A stretch of 64,000 bases of DNA, taken from the NCBI RefSeq assembly GCF_002835935.1, contig NZ_PJCF01000004.1, positions 310,001-374,000 of the forward strand, written 5' to 3'. The translations under genes were made by a program, and so were the position numbers. The notes under the pieces are model-generated. The model searched no databases and was not told the origin of the DNA. It worked only from the letters and a program-made list of their open reading frames with translations. Origin of the DNA: Paraglaciecola sp. MB-3u-78. GTDB taxonomy: Bacteria; Pseudomonadota; Gammaproteobacteria; Enterobacterales; Alteromonadaceae. The number at the start of each line of letters is the position of its first letter. Positions within the stretch are counted from its first letter, which is position 1. This document shows positions 10,175 through 18,775 of this stretch, piece after piece.

Positions 10175-10939
10175 CTAACTTGTGTGATCGGCTTCAGTCA
10201 AGGAATTTAGTTTTTTTCGCATGGATTCGCCTTTTAATTCTAACTTAATTGCCCCGTGAACAAGCCGATCTAGGATCGCATCTGCATGCGTGGATTCCCC
10301 GATCATATCGTACCAATTTTCTATCGGTAATTGACTCGCAATCAGTGTCGATTTTGTGTCATACCTCGCATCTATTAACTCAAGTAAATCACTGCGTTGT
10401 TGCCCCGTTAATGGCTCTAATCCCCAATCGTCTAAGATCAGTAAGTTCGCTGATGTGAGTTTGTTAATAAACTTTCGATAACTGCCATCCGCTTGTGCCA
10501 TAAACATCTTTTCAAGCAATTCTTTGAGCCTAAAGTAGTAAACGTTTTCTCCCTGCTGGCAGTGGTTATGGCCCAACGCACAAGCAAGGTAGGTTTTACC
10601 GCAACCTGTTGCTCCTGTGATCAGTATGTTTTGGTGAAGACGAAGCCATTCACCTTGCGCTAATGAGCGGATCTGCGTTTTGTTTAACTGCCTCGACGCA
10701 CCATAATCCAACTGTGCTAATGTCCCGTTCACTCTAAATTTGGCTTGGCGGGTCAGTCGGTCAATTTTACGTTGATCTCGCTGGGTTATTTCATGGTCAA
10801 GCAATAAACATAACCGCTCTTCGAAGCTTTGTTCGACGTATAGATTGGGTTGTTCACTTTGTTGTGATAACGCATCACGTATGCCGCTTAGCTTTAGCAT
10901 GACTAATTGAGTATTGATTTGTTGCGTCACTGATTGCAT
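10175..10939 (-). CDS. istB: IS21 helper ATPase IstB
   Basis: A 254-residue AAA+ ATPase of DnaC/IstB type, the transposition helper that remodels target DNA for IstA. The Walker A motif is GATGCGKT, Walker B is LLILDDWG, and the family N-terminus (LKLSGIRDALSQQ) and the LDYGASRQL segment are present. It starts 19 bases after istA on the same strand. Its last codons (EADHTS) run into the GATCAC/GTGATC motif used in the IS termini, which is where the deleted relic was joined. Confidence 0.95.
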   Translation of the reverse strand: MQSVTQQINTQLVMLKLSGIRDALSQQSEQPNLYVEQSFEERLCLLLDHEITQRDQRKIDRLTRQAKFRVNGTLAQLDYGASRQLNKTQIRSLAQGEWLRLHQNILITGATGCGKTYLACALGHNHCQQGENVYYFRLKELLEKMFMAQADGSYRKFINKLTSANLLILDDWGLEPLTGQQRSDLLELIDARYDTKSTLIASQLPIENWYDMIGESTHADAILDRLVHGAIKLELKGESMRKKLNSLTEADHTS

Positions 10940-10958
10940 GTTGTTTCCTTAGGTTTTA

Positions 10959-12521
10959 TTAGTGGTAATAATGATTGCCACGGATATTTTGATGGTCTAT
11001 CTCACTTAAAAGATCCAGCTGTTTTTCCGGTAGAGGTTGGCTATCTAACCCTTTCTCTAAGATAGCTTTCACTTGGTTTACTCGCGTAACACCTGTTGCT
11101 AACGCTCGGTAGCAGGCGGCTTCAAGTCGTTTGTCTGTGAACTTTTTTCCTAAACTCAATATGCCCATACAGGCACGGTAACTTTGCTCGGGGTGTTTTT
11201 TGGTTTGCATGAGTTGAATGACAAATTGCTCGGTTGATTTTCCGAATTTTCTGGCCCAACTTTCAAATCGTTCGGGGGTCCATTGCTGCTGTTTTTGATG
11301 GGCGATGGGCATATGGATATCCAGGGTGCTGTGACCTCCCACGCGGTATGATCTTGGATGAACGGCCACTTGTACCCCTTGATGATAAAGTGTGACCAGT
11401 TGCCCCGTAGCATGTGCTTCTAGCTTTTTCTTGATCAAGGCGTGTGGCACCGAGTAGTAATGTTTTTCAATCTCGATGTGATAATCAATATGCACTTTGA
11501 CCTGTTTCACTAAGGTGTAGCGATAAGGTTGTGACGGCAAAGGTTTCAGTGCGGGTTTATCTATCGCTTCAAATTGGGATAGCCTTGAGCCTGGATGCTT
11601 TTTCATTTGCCTTTGATTCAAATCGGTTAAAAGTGTCTGTATTTTTAGATTTAACTGTCGCAAGCTAAAAAAGCTTTCCTTGCGAAGTCGCGCCATTATC
11701 CAACGTTCAACGATTTGAACACCCACCTCAGCTTTCGATTTATCCTTGGGTTTATAAGGTCTGGCAGGCACGATAACGGTATCGTAATGGGCGGCGAGTT
11801 GTTGGTAGGTTGGGTTCAGATCCGGCTCGTAACGACACGCTTTTGTCACGGCACTTTTTAAGTTATCTGGGATGACCAATTCAGGTACGCCACCCAGAAA
11901 TTCAAAGCATCGTGCATGACTCATCACCCAGTCTTCGAGTTTTTGGCTAAACGTAGCCTCTGCAAAGGTGTAGTTAGATGCGCCCATGACTGCCACAAAA
12001 ACCTGTGCTGTGCGGCATTCACCCGTTGTTGAGTCCACAATATTCATAGTGGGTCCACAATAATCAACAAACAGTTTTTCACCTGCTTTATGGTTTTGAC
12101 GCATGGACGGTTTTTGACATGTTAGCCATGTTTTATATAGACGACAGAAGTGGTTGTAGCTGTAAAAACCTTCTGGATACCGCTCACCATATTCTTCCCA
12201 CAATAACTGCAATGTCATCGTTTTCGGCCTCAGCTCTTGCTGGACGACAGACCAATTAGGGATGATGTAGCCCTTGCTCTTAGGTTTGGTTTTGAAGAAT
12301 GCTCGTTGAAGCGTCTCATCATTCCATTTTTCATCAAGCGGCCAACTAGTGATCCCAAGAGAGGTGGCACGAATGGCATAAATAGACACGATTGACGCTG
12401 AAACAGATAAGCTTTTGGCTATTTTTCGATGGCTGAGCAAACAGCCGTATTTGAGTCTTAAAATCTCTTTTAACTTACGCATTGAAATAGGTGCCATTGG
12501 CATAGTTATTCTCACCATCAA
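10959..12521 (-). CDS. istA: IS21 transposase IstA
   Basis: A 520-residue DDE transposase. An N-terminal helix-turn-helix (MRKLKEILRLKYGCLLSHRKIAKSLSVS region) is followed by the rve-type catalytic core: KLFVDYCGPTM (first Asp), VIPDNLKSAV (second Asp) and KDKSKAEVGVQIVERWI (Glu). A beta-barrel C-terminal domain typical of IstA lies after residue 330. The length and the istA-istB order are standard for the family. No frameshift or stop was found. Confidence 0.95.
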   Translation of the reverse strand: MMVRITMPMAPISMRKLKEILRLKYGCLLSHRKIAKSLSVSASIVSIYAIRATSLGITSWPLDEKWNDETLQRAFFKTKPKSKGYIIPNWSVVQQELRPKTMTLQLLWEEYGERYPEGFYSYNHFCRLYKTWLTCQKPSMRQNHKAGEKLFVDYCGPTMNIVDSTTGECRTAQVFVAVMGASNYTFAEATFSQKLEDWVMSHARCFEFLGGVPELVIPDNLKSAVTKACRYEPDLNPTYQQLAAHYDTVIVPARPYKPKDKSKAEVGVQIVERWIMARLRKESFFSLRQLNLKIQTLLTDLNQRQMKKHPGSRLSQFEAIDKPALKPLPSQPYRYTLVKQVKVHIDYHIEIEKHYYSVPHALIKKKLEAHATGQLVTLYHQGVQVAVHPRSYRVGGHSTLDIHMPIAHQKQQQWTPERFESWARKFGKSTEQFVIQLMQTKKHPEQSYRACMGILSLGKKFTDKRLEAACYRALATGVTRVNQVKAILEKGLDSQPLPEKQLDLLSEIDHQNIRGNHYYH

Positions 12522-12625
12522 AAATGAAAAGAATAACGGTTAAAAACACCTACTGGACAGACAAAAAAGAGTAAAAGTTGGGCAATAACATTAAGCCGGT
12601 CACTGAATAACATTTTAACCAAAAA

Positions 12626-12720
12626 GTGATCGGCTTCGATGTTATTGAGTGATCGGGATGGATGTTATTAGGTGATCGGCATCAATGTTATTAGGTGATC
12701 GGGTTGGATGTTAATATGCA
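12626..12720. repeat. Four 23-bp-spaced transposase-binding repeats at the IS right end
   Basis: The octamer GTGATCGG starts at 12626, 12649, 12672 and 12695, each exactly 23 bases apart, followed by variants of GGATGTTATTAG. Oppositely oriented copies (AATAACATTAAGCCGGTC, GAATAACATTTTAACC) lie just before at about 12584-12620. Multiple terminal repeats are a known feature of IS21-family ends and are taken as IstA binding sites. The most distal copy donated the joining point for the relic at 4580-4693. Confidence 0.85.
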
Positions 12721-12726
12721 TTAATG
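12721..12726. repeat. Right target-site duplication TTAATG
   Basis: Second copy of the 6-bp duplication. It also encodes the Leu-Met pair at which the mocR reading frame resumes. Confidence 0.9.
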
Positions 12727-13115
12727 CAAGCTGCATTAGCTAAATGGATGACAGACGGTGGTTTTGAACGGCATTTAAGGCGAACAACTCGGGTCAATCT
12801 GCAGCGCAGAGACCATGCTGTTTTGGTACTAAAACAATACCCCTGTTTTGAATTTGATATTCCTGATGGCGGTATGGCTCTTTGGGTGAAGTTGAATCAT
12901 AGCTCGGATAATATTATAGGTACCCCCAGCGCTGAGTGGTTAGCCAATAAGTGTCAAGCACTGGGTATCTATATCCAACACGAAAAGCAGTTCTGCTTCG
13001 ATAAGAATAACGACCGAGATGGTTTTATACGTTTGGGATTTGCAGGAATGAATGAAAATAAGTTTGCTGAAGGAATAGAGTTGTTAGTCAATAGTTTAAA
13101 CATTAAACATTAAAC

Positions 13116-13268
13116 ATTAGGTATCTAGGCCTGCGCATTGTTGTAGGGAAACATAGAGATGATATGCCTGAACGAATTACCTATGAAATATTGAGATTAA
13201 ACAGCGCTTTTGTATCTGTGGAAATAGTGGATAGTCATCGCGCGAGTTTTGAGAACTTTGTTTATTAA
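13116..13268 (+). other. Stop-free fragment, possible gene tail
   Basis: A 50-codon open stretch reads IRYLGLRIVVGKHRDDMPER and then continues to ENFVY with a TAA at 13266. It has ordinary amino-acid composition, but no start codon at a suitable place and no recognised family. It begins at the mocR stop, so it may be the last part of a gene whose beginning was lost. It could also be chance. Confidence 0.25.
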
Positions 13269-13283
13269 TTTCCATCCTAAATA

Positions 13284-14282
13284 TTAGCAGGCCTTCATTA
13301 GGCCTGTTTCAGCTAGCAACTGTACGCTTTTTAGGCGTGCTTGCATATTATGTATTGGCATTGACACTATGACTTCGTCTACGTTTGTGGCTTCAATGAA
13401 TTTGCTTAGTTTATCGGTGACTGTCTGTTTTGAGCCCACCATGGCGTAACGTAAGATATTCGACAACATTGCCTGGTCTGCTGGAGTACATATAGTCGAT
13501 ATATCATCTACTGGTCTGGTAAAAGGGCGATTTGCCCCTTTACGCATGTTCATAAATTGCTGTTGTACTGAGGTAAATAGATATTTGGCTTCTTCGTCAG
13601 TATCGGCAACCACCGCCATCAGTCCAGCCATCATATAAGGCTTTTGAGATTGTTCTGATGCTTGAAAACTCGAGCGATAAAGGCTGATTGCGTCGAACAG
13701 TTGATCCGGAGCAAAGTGAGAAGCAAAAGAGTAGGGCAGTCCAAATTGACCCGCTAGTTTGGCACTGTACAAACTTGATCCTAACAACCAAATGGGGATG
13801 TGTGTATTCGCACCAGGTACGGCTACTATATTTTGCCCAGCTTGCGGTGCGGCTAAATAATGTTGTAGTTCGCGGATCTCTTCAGGGTAATTATCGACAT
13901 CAGAACTAAGATTACGCCTTAAAGCTCTAGCCGTTGCCATATCTGTTCCAGGCGCACGCCCTAAACCTAAGTCCACTCTATCCGGAAACAAGGTCGCAAG
14001 AGTGCCAAATTGTTCTGCAATCACTAAAGGAGAATGGTTTGGTAACATCACGCCACCGGAACCAATTCTAATTTTAGATGTGGCGGCGGCAATATGCCCC
14101 AACACCACGGCTGTTGCAGAGCTAGCCACGCCAAACATGCCATGATGCTCTGCTAACCAAACTCGGTTGTAACCAGATTGTTCTGCCTGTATCGCCAGAT
14201 TACGGGAGTTCTCAAGTGCGTCGGCAATACTTGAACCTTCAGCAATAGGTGCTAGGTCAAGCAGTGAAAATGGTAATGGCAT
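13284..14282 (-). CDS. LLM-class flavin-dependent oxidoreductase (luciferase-like)
   Basis: A 332-residue TIM-barrel flavoprotein of the bacterial luciferase-like family, close to the YhbW type. Visible signatures are [10 protein letters not shown], the [46 protein letters not shown] segment (in short pieces), and ELQHYLA with [17 protein letters not shown]. Such proteins use reduced FMN or F420; FMN is expected in this lineage. The substrate is unknown. It is transcribed alone and points in the same direction as the homogentisate genes, 156 bases beyond maiA, so it may or may not be co-transcribed with them. Confidence 0.9.
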   Translation of the reverse strand: MPLPFSLLDLAPIAEGSSIADALENSRNLAIQAEQSGYNRVWLAEHHGMFGVASSATAVVLGHIAAATSKIRIGSGGVMLPNHSPLVIAEQFGTLATLFPDRVDLGLGRAPGTDMATARALRRNLSSDVDNYPEEIRELQHYLAAPQAGQNIVAVPGANTHIPIWLLGSSLYSAKLAGQFGLPYSFASHFAPDQLFDAISLYRSSFQASEQSQKPYMMAGLMAVVADTDEEAKYLFTSVQQQFMNMRKGANRPFTRPVDDISTICTPADQAMLSNILRYAMVGSKQTVTDKLSKFIEATNVDEVIVSMPIHNMQARLKSVQLLAETGLMKAC

Positions 14283-14438
14283 AGTTAACCTGATGGATAT
14301 AATGTAATTAAATTAACATTATCATAAGTGCATCAGGCGAGCTGTTCTTTTCATATTTTTGATGATCACTTAATTGTCATCTAGAACCAAAATAGAGCTT
14401 TCTGCGAAATTTTATCAACTCAATAAAGGGTTGGTTTG

Positions 14439-15068
14439 TTAGATTGCGTCTTGCTGATTTTCTGGCTTGGCTATCATGAATGCGTCCAGTTGATTACAGT
14501 TTTGGTAGGCATTCATGATTTTTGGATATGACGTCATATCAACCTCAAATCGCAGCGCGTTGTAGACCTGAGGGATTAAATAAACATCTGCGAGGGTAGG
14601 CTGTTCGCCAAAACAGTATTGTGTTTTATCTAATAGGGTTTCCAATGCTTCAAACCCTATGACTATCCAGTGTCGATACCAAATTAATTTTTGCTCGCTA
14701 TCCACTTTCAGTTCTTCGGTAAGATAATTGAGTATCCGTAAATTACAGATAGGGTGGATGTCACAAGCAATCATATCCACAAAACTTTGCATTTTTGCTG
14801 CCTGAAAGGGATCAGGCAGTATTAATGTAGAGTTAGGATATAAAGCATCTAAGTAACTCAAAATAGCACCTGATTGAGCTAAAAATTGCCCTGTATCGGT
14901 TTCTAAACATGGCACTAACCCTTGTGGTTGTTTCGTTAAGTATTCAGTGCTTTTATGTTCTTTTTTTAGCAGATTGACCGGTTCGATACTATGCTCAATC
15001 TGCTTTAGGTTTAAGGCTATTCTGACTCGGTAAGCGGCAGATGAGCGATAGTAACTGTATAATTTCAT
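14439..15068 (-). CDS. maiA: Maleylacetoacetate isomerase (zeta-class GST)
   Basis: Glutathione-dependent cis-trans isomerisation of maleylacetoacetate to fumarylacetoacetate in tyrosine/homogentisate degradation, in the cytoplasm. The 209-residue protein has the zeta-class signature SSAAYRVRIALN near residue 9-20, the glutathione-binding TKQPQGLVPCLETD and the Q-S-G-A-I-L-SYLD turn, and the C-terminal helical domain with FGEQPTLADVYLIPQVYNA. It starts 9 bases after the fahA stop, so the two are one transcription unit. Confidence 0.96.
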   Translation of the reverse strand: MKLYSYYRSSAAYRVRIALNLKQIEHSIEPVNLLKKEHKSTEYLTKQPQGLVPCLETDTGQFLAQSGAILSYLDALYPNSTLILPDPFQAAKMQSFVDMIACDIHPICNLRILNYLTEELKVDSEQKLIWYRHWIVIGFEALETLLDKTQYCFGEQPTLADVYLIPQVYNALRFEVDMTSYPKIMNAYQNCNQLDAFMIAKPENQQDAI

Positions 15069-15077
15069 GGTTAGGGC

Positions 15078-16391
15078 CTATACATTAACAGGCAAAACGG
15101 TTGCCACTACTTCTCCAAAACCAATTCTAGCAGCGCCTTGTTTACTGCATGATGCACGCATAATAATACTGTCACCATCTTCTAAGAATGTGCGTTTTTC
15201 GCCATTGGGTAGGTCGACAGGTGATTTGCCACCTTTACTTAATTCAAGTAACGAACCGGCCTCTGCAAATGTTGGTCCTGACTGAGTGCCTGAACCTAAT
15301 AAATCACCAGAACGCATGGCACAACCATTGCTCGCGTGATGAGTTATCAATTGCGCCGGGGTCCAATAAGAATATTTAAAGTTGGACGCTGATAGTTGTG
15401 TCATTGGTTGCTTGTTATCACGCATAGCTTGGGTCTGAATAAAACAGCTTAGGTCGATATCTAGGCCTCCATATTGACTATTCTGTTCGCTACTTAAGTG
15501 AGGCAAAGGCTGTGGATCTGTTTCTGGTCGAGTAAAATCAGTGCGATAGGGGGCTAAGGCTTCCATGGTGACTATCCACGGTGAAATAGTCGAGGCAAAA
15601 CTTTTAGCTAAAAATGGCCCTAATGGCTGGTATTCCCACGCTTGAATATCCCGGGCAGACCAGTCATTAAAAATACACACTCCAAACAGATGTTTCTCGG
15701 CGTTTTCGATGTTTATAAGTTCGCCCATTTGGGTGCTTTTACCTACAAACAAGCCCATTTCTAATTCGTAATCTAAACGTTTACAGGGTCCAAAACTAGG
15801 CTCTGTGGCATCAGGTCCCTTGGTTTGCCCTACTGGACGGTGAAACTTTTGGCCAGAGATGCCAATGGTAGAAGAACGGCCATGATAACCAATCGGTATC
15901 CATTTATAGTTAGGTAATAATGGGTTATCTGGGCGGAACAATTTTCCTATAGCAGTAGCGTGATAAATGGATGTATAAAAATCAGTGTAATCGCCAATAT
16001 GGCAAGGCATACCCAATTCTATTTCTTGTTGGCTAATCAGGGCCGCAGTTAATTCGCTTTGCAGTTCTGAATCGCTTCGTAATGCTTTTGATAAAGCTAA
16101 CCTCAGGGCTGAATTAGTGTGAGCACCCAAGTCCATTAACGCGTTTAAGGTTGATTGACTGGCAGCTTGTAATGCCAACTGAACACTACCAGAAAAAATA
16201 TTGGCATTAGCCAAAGCGGCTAAATCAAGTACCTGATCGCCAATCGCTACGCCACCTCTAAAAGCCTCACTCTGTCCTTTGCGTTTAAATATGGCAAAAG
16301 GTAAGTTCTGAATAGGAAAATCACTATTGGTATTCGCACTAGTCACCCAACTGGTGAGTTTGACATCGTGTGTTTCATTGATCATTAACAT
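15078..16391 (-). CDS. fahA: Fumarylacetoacetase
   Basis: Hydrolyses fumarylacetoacetate to fumarate and acetoacetate, the last step of homogentisate breakdown. The 437-residue length is typical of the full eukaryote-like enzyme. Visible features are HIGDYTDFYTSIYHATAIG (catalytic His and metal-binding Asp), WIPIGYHGRSSTI, the metal ligands in CKRLDYELEMGLFVG, NDWSARDIQAWEYQPLGPF and the C-terminal GSGTQSGPTFAEAGSLLELS. The start at 16391 has a second ATG two codons later (16385). It lies between hmgA and maiA. A heptanucleotide repeat fills most of the gap to hmgA. Confidence 0.97.
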   Translation of the reverse strand: MLMINETHDVKLTSWVTSANTNSDFPIQNLPFAIFKRKGQSEAFRGGVAIGDQVLDLAALANANIFSGSVQLALQAASQSTLNALMDLGAHTNSALRLALSKALRSDSELQSELTAALISQQEIELGMPCHIGDYTDFYTSIYHATAIGKLFRPDNPLLPNYKWIPIGYHGRSSTIGISGQKFHRPVGQTKGPDATEPSFGPCKRLDYELEMGLFVGKSTQMGELINIENAEKHLFGVCIFNDWSARDIQAWEYQPLGPFLAKSFASTISPWIVTMEALAPYRTDFTRPETDPQPLPHLSSEQNSQYGGLDIDLSCFIQTQAMRDNKQPMTQLSASNFKYSYWTPAQLITHHASNGCAMRSGDLLGSGTQSGPTFAEAGSLLELSKGGKSPVDLPNGEKRTFLEDGDSIIMRASCSKQGAARIGFGEVVATVLPVNV

Positions 16392-16413
16392 ATTTTTTCT
16401 CTCAATTATTTTA

Positions 16414-16549
16414 GTTTCGAGCTACGAGCTACGAGCTACGAGCTACGAGCTACGAACTTCGAGCTTTGAGCTTCGAGTTTCGAGCTTTGAGCTTCGAGAT
16501 TCGAGCGTTTTTAGCTCCTAGCTTCTAGCTCGCAGCTCGTGGCTTTAGG
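16414..16549. repeat. Degenerate 7-bp tandem repeat (GAGCTAC/GAGCTTC)
   Basis: Between hmgA and fahA a heptanucleotide is repeated in tandem: about five near-perfect CGAGCTA units (16417-16456) grade into GAGCTTC, GAGCTTT and GAGTTTC variants, and then into TTCTAGCTCGCAGCTCG. A period of seven gives a seven-residue repeat in translation, which is an artefact. The tract nearly fills the 164-base intergenic gap. It could form slipped structures and affect read-through between the two genes. Confidence 0.9.
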
Positions 16550-16555
16550 CTGCTC

Positions 16556-17860
16556 TTAAGCCTTGCCGTCAAAATATTTTTGTAGATTACCCCAACACCC
16601 AAGATAATCTTTTTGTCTTGTGGTTGAGTTTAACGCATATTCTGTGGGCGCAATCACATACCTAGACTCAAACATAAACGCCAAAGTATTCTCATATTTT
16701 TGTGGAGTCAGTTCACCACTTGAGGCTTTTTCAAATACCCCTGCTTCGGGCCCATGAGGTGTCATGCAGTTATGCAAACTCATACCGCCAGGATCAAAGC
16801 CTTTTTCTTTTGCGTCATAGACACCACGAATCAACCCCATAAATTCACTCATCACATTACGATGATACCAAGGTGGCCTAAAGGTGTTTTCAGCCACCAT
16901 CCACCGTGGAGGAAAAATAACAAAGTCCATATTGGCGGTACCTTGGGTATCTGATGGAGATGTAAGTACCGTAAATATGGAGGGGTCTGGATGATCAAAA
17001 CTCACCGTATTGATGACATTAAAACGGGACAAATCGTACTTGTAGGGAGCACTATTACCCACCCACGCCACCACATCCAGTGGGCTGTGACCTAAATCTG
17101 CTTGATACAACTCACCACAGAATTTCGTGACTAAAGAACTGGCTTGTTCTTTGTCTTCAAACCAAGCCGTTGGATACTGAAAGTCACGTTGATTAGCAAA
17201 TCCGTTAGCTCCCACAGGCCCTCTTTCTGGCAAGGTAAAAGGTGCACCGTAGTTTTCACAGAGATAGCCAAGGATGGGTTCATCCATAGGTTCTATTTGA
17301 AACTTTATGCCACGAGGAATAACCATTATCTCACCAGGTTTTACTTTGAGTAATCCTAACTCTGTGCGGGCGACTAATTCACCTTGCTGTGGCACAAACA
17401 TTAACTCGCCATCTGCATTGCAAAAATAACGATTTTCCATCCCCTTATTCGCTGAATAAAGATGGATGCCTATGCCTATATGGGTTTTTGCATCACCATT
17501 GGCGGCGACAGTGGTGAGTCCATCAATAAAATCAGCAGGCGTTTCTGAAATAGGCTGTGCGTCCCAGCGCATAACATTGGGTGGGCAAGGGGGGCCGCTC
17601 AAGGGAGCTGTGCGTAGCAAACCTTTATCAAAAGGTGAATAGTCGCCCATGCTGATGGATGGTCGAATACGATACATCCATGTGCGGCGATTTTCATGTC
17701 TAGGGGCAGTAAAGGCTGTTGTACTAAATTGTTCCGCATACAAGCCGTAAGTACACTTTTGTGGATTAAACTGGCCAATAGGCAAGGCGCCGATCAAGGC
17801 TTCAGATTCATGTTCATTATTAAACCCATTGGAATAACAAATATCATTTGGCTTAGTCAT
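16556..17860 (-). CDS. hmgA: Homogentisate 1,2-dioxygenase
   Basis: Non-haem Fe(II) enzyme that opens the homogentisate ring to maleylacetoacetate. At 434 residues it is full length. Signatures are the N-terminal NGFNNEHESEAL and QFSTTAFTAPRHENRRTW, the iron-ligand region FRPPWYHRNVMSEFMGLI (His and Glu), and NCMTPHGPEAG with the third ligand His. Loss of this gene typically gives brown pyomelanin pigment. It is the first gene of the hmgA-fahA-maiA set and diverges from a MarR regulator. No 4-hydroxyphenylpyruvate dioxygenase gene is in view. Confidence 0.97.
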   Translation of the reverse strand: MTKPNDICYSNGFNNEHESEALIGALPIGQFNPQKCTYGLYAEQFSTTAFTAPRHENRRTWMYRIRPSISMGDYSPFDKGLLRTAPLSGPPCPPNVMRWDAQPISETPADFIDGLTTVAANGDAKTHIGIGIHLYSANKGMENRYFCNADGELMFVPQQGELVARTELGLLKVKPGEIMVIPRGIKFQIEPMDEPILGYLCENYGAPFTLPERGPVGANGFANQRDFQYPTAWFEDKEQASSLVTKFCGELYQADLGHSPLDVVAWVGNSAPYKYDLSRFNVINTVSFDHPDPSIFTVLTSPSDTQGTANMDFVIFPPRWMVAENTFRPPWYHRNVMSEFMGLIRGVYDAKEKGFDPGGMSLHNCMTPHGPEAGVFEKASSGELTPQKYENTLAFMFESRYVIAPTEYALNSTTRQKDYLGCWGNLQKYFDGKA

Positions 17861-17989
17861 TGGCTTACTCCGTTTAATGTATTTTTATATATACTCTCAC
17901 ATGAAACTATATTGCTGTTATTATCAACCTTTATTCAGTTTGACTGTGCTGTATTTTATTCTTTACGCGGCACAGGTTGGAGACAAGAT
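17861..17989. promoter_or_regulatory. Divergent hmgA / marR promoter region
   Basis: A 129-base gap between divergent start codons, AT-rich with runs such as TTTATATATAC, which can serve as promoter elements toward hmgA. Both genes must be controlled from here. No perfect operator palindrome could be picked out by eye. Confidence 0.4.
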
Positions 17990-18451
17990 ATGAAAGAGGT
18001 AAACGTAGCTGCTGTGCAACTTAATCAGTTTGTTCCCTACAGAATGGTTCATTTGGCGGCAAATATAAGCTTGGCATTATCAAAAATATATAAACAAGAA
18101 TTTGATATCACTATTCCAGAATGGCGAGTATTGGCCCAGTTAGCGCAGCAAAATAAACTATATGCCAAGGATATTGGGGACCTTACTTCTATGGATAAAT
18201 CTAAAGTATCGAGGGCTGTGAAAACCTTAGAAACCAAACATTATTTAATAAGACAAACCGACAAAAAAGATAACCGCGCCGCTTACCTATCGTTAACTAG
18301 TCAAGGCAAGGCGCTGTATCAAAAAATTGCACCTAAAGCGCTGCAATGGGAAAGGCAACTTATTGGTGTATTGGACGCGAGTGAACACCGAGAATTAATG
18401 AATGTGTTGGATAAGTTAGATAAACAAGTTTTGTTGATTGGTGAAGATTAA
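17990..18451 (+). CDS. MarR-family regulator, probable control of homogentisate genes
   Basis: A 153-residue winged-helix regulator. The core shows IPEWRVLAQLAQQ, AKDIGDLTSMDKSKVSRAVKTLE (recognition helix) and the wing RQTDKKDNRAAYLSLTSQG, all typical of MarR. The ATG at 17990 is chosen because GGAGACAAGAT lies just upstream and because family members begin here; the open frame extends far upstream into hmgA. Divergence from hmgA suggests local repression relieved by a pathway intermediate, as for HmgR-like regulators. This is inferred from position only. Confidence 0.88.
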   Translation: MKEVNVAAVQLNQFVPYRMVHLAANISLALSKIYKQEFDITIPEWRVLAQLAQQNKLYAKDIGDLTSMDKSKVSRAVKTLETKHYLIRQTDKKDNRAAYLSLTSQGKALYQKIAPKALQWERQLIGVLDASEHRELMNVLDKLDKQVLLIGED

Positions 18452-18775
18452 GTTGAGGTATAAGCGCATATTCGTTCTTAAACCCAGTTGCTTTAAGATG
18501 TAACCAGAGTAAAGTCATCTGTAGTAGGTTACATTCGATCTTACAGTTTTTGGGATAAGCTTCGGCTTAATCTGACAGTCGTCTTGAGCTCAGGCTGTGA
18601 AAACAGTTGATTAATAGACGAAAATAGCCGACGTTCACTCCCTCAAGGATATAAAAGACAGGTAAATACGGAAAATATGAGGCATCATTTATCTAACGCC
18701 TGATATTTACACATTAGCCAGCCCAAACGGTGACTATTCTTGCAATGCCAAGTCAATGTTTAATTGGGAATTTTA
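18452..18775. other. Gap between marR and the PhnD-like gene
   Basis: No gene supported. It contains CAGGCTGTGAAAAC near 18595 and GCCCAAACGGTGA near 18721. Both resemble short motifs seen in the gaps at 24992, 25140 and 53940, possibly leftovers of a dispersed repeat. The last 50 bases should hold the promoter and ribosome site of the next operon. Confidence 0.3.

Larger units (their letters stand above)
10096..12720 (-). mobile_element. Complete IS21-family insertion sequence (2,625 bp)
   Basis: The element has imperfect terminal inverted repeats (left TGCGTAATAACATGAAACC, right end read inward TGCATATTAACATCCAACC), a 6-bp target duplication, and the two-gene istA-istB content on the minus strand. 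Additional copies of the terminal motif sit inside each end, most strikingly four 23-bp-spaced copies at the right end. Both genes look intact, so the copy may still be active. A deleted relative lies at 4580-4693. Confidence 0.95.
8995..13113 (+). pseudogene. MocR-type GntR/aminotransferase regulator split by IS21
   Basis: The 5' part (8995-10095) encodes a GntR winged helix (QAKYLQLAETVRLAIRQGQL, then LPSVKSISEDLGLNRHTVMKSL) followed by a fold-type I aminotransferase domain with the PLP lysine region STFSKIMFPGARIG and IIEDDYDHEF. The 3' part (12721-13113) supplies the C-terminal small domain (PDGGMALWVKL, FIRLGFAGMNE). The IS element sits between codons VLM and QAALAKW. Removing the element plus one copy of its target duplication restores a continuous frame with no other damage, so the insertion looks recent. 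The start at 8995 (MKIFKLHN) fits the family better than 8941. It diverges from the GNAT/PaiB-like pair, which it probably controlled. Confidence 0.93.

Noticed and set aside
16327-16521. A frame with seven-residue SYELRAT/SFELRVS repeats
   Set aside because: It is the translation of the 7-bp tandem DNA repeat, running out of the antisense of fahA.
16414-16549. Short regular repeats suggesting a CRISPR array
   Set aside because: The unit is 7 bases in direct tandem with no spacers and there are no cas genes.
17696-17989. N-terminal extension of the MarR frame
   Set aside because: It runs through hmgA on the opposite strand; the good ribosome site and family start are at 17990.
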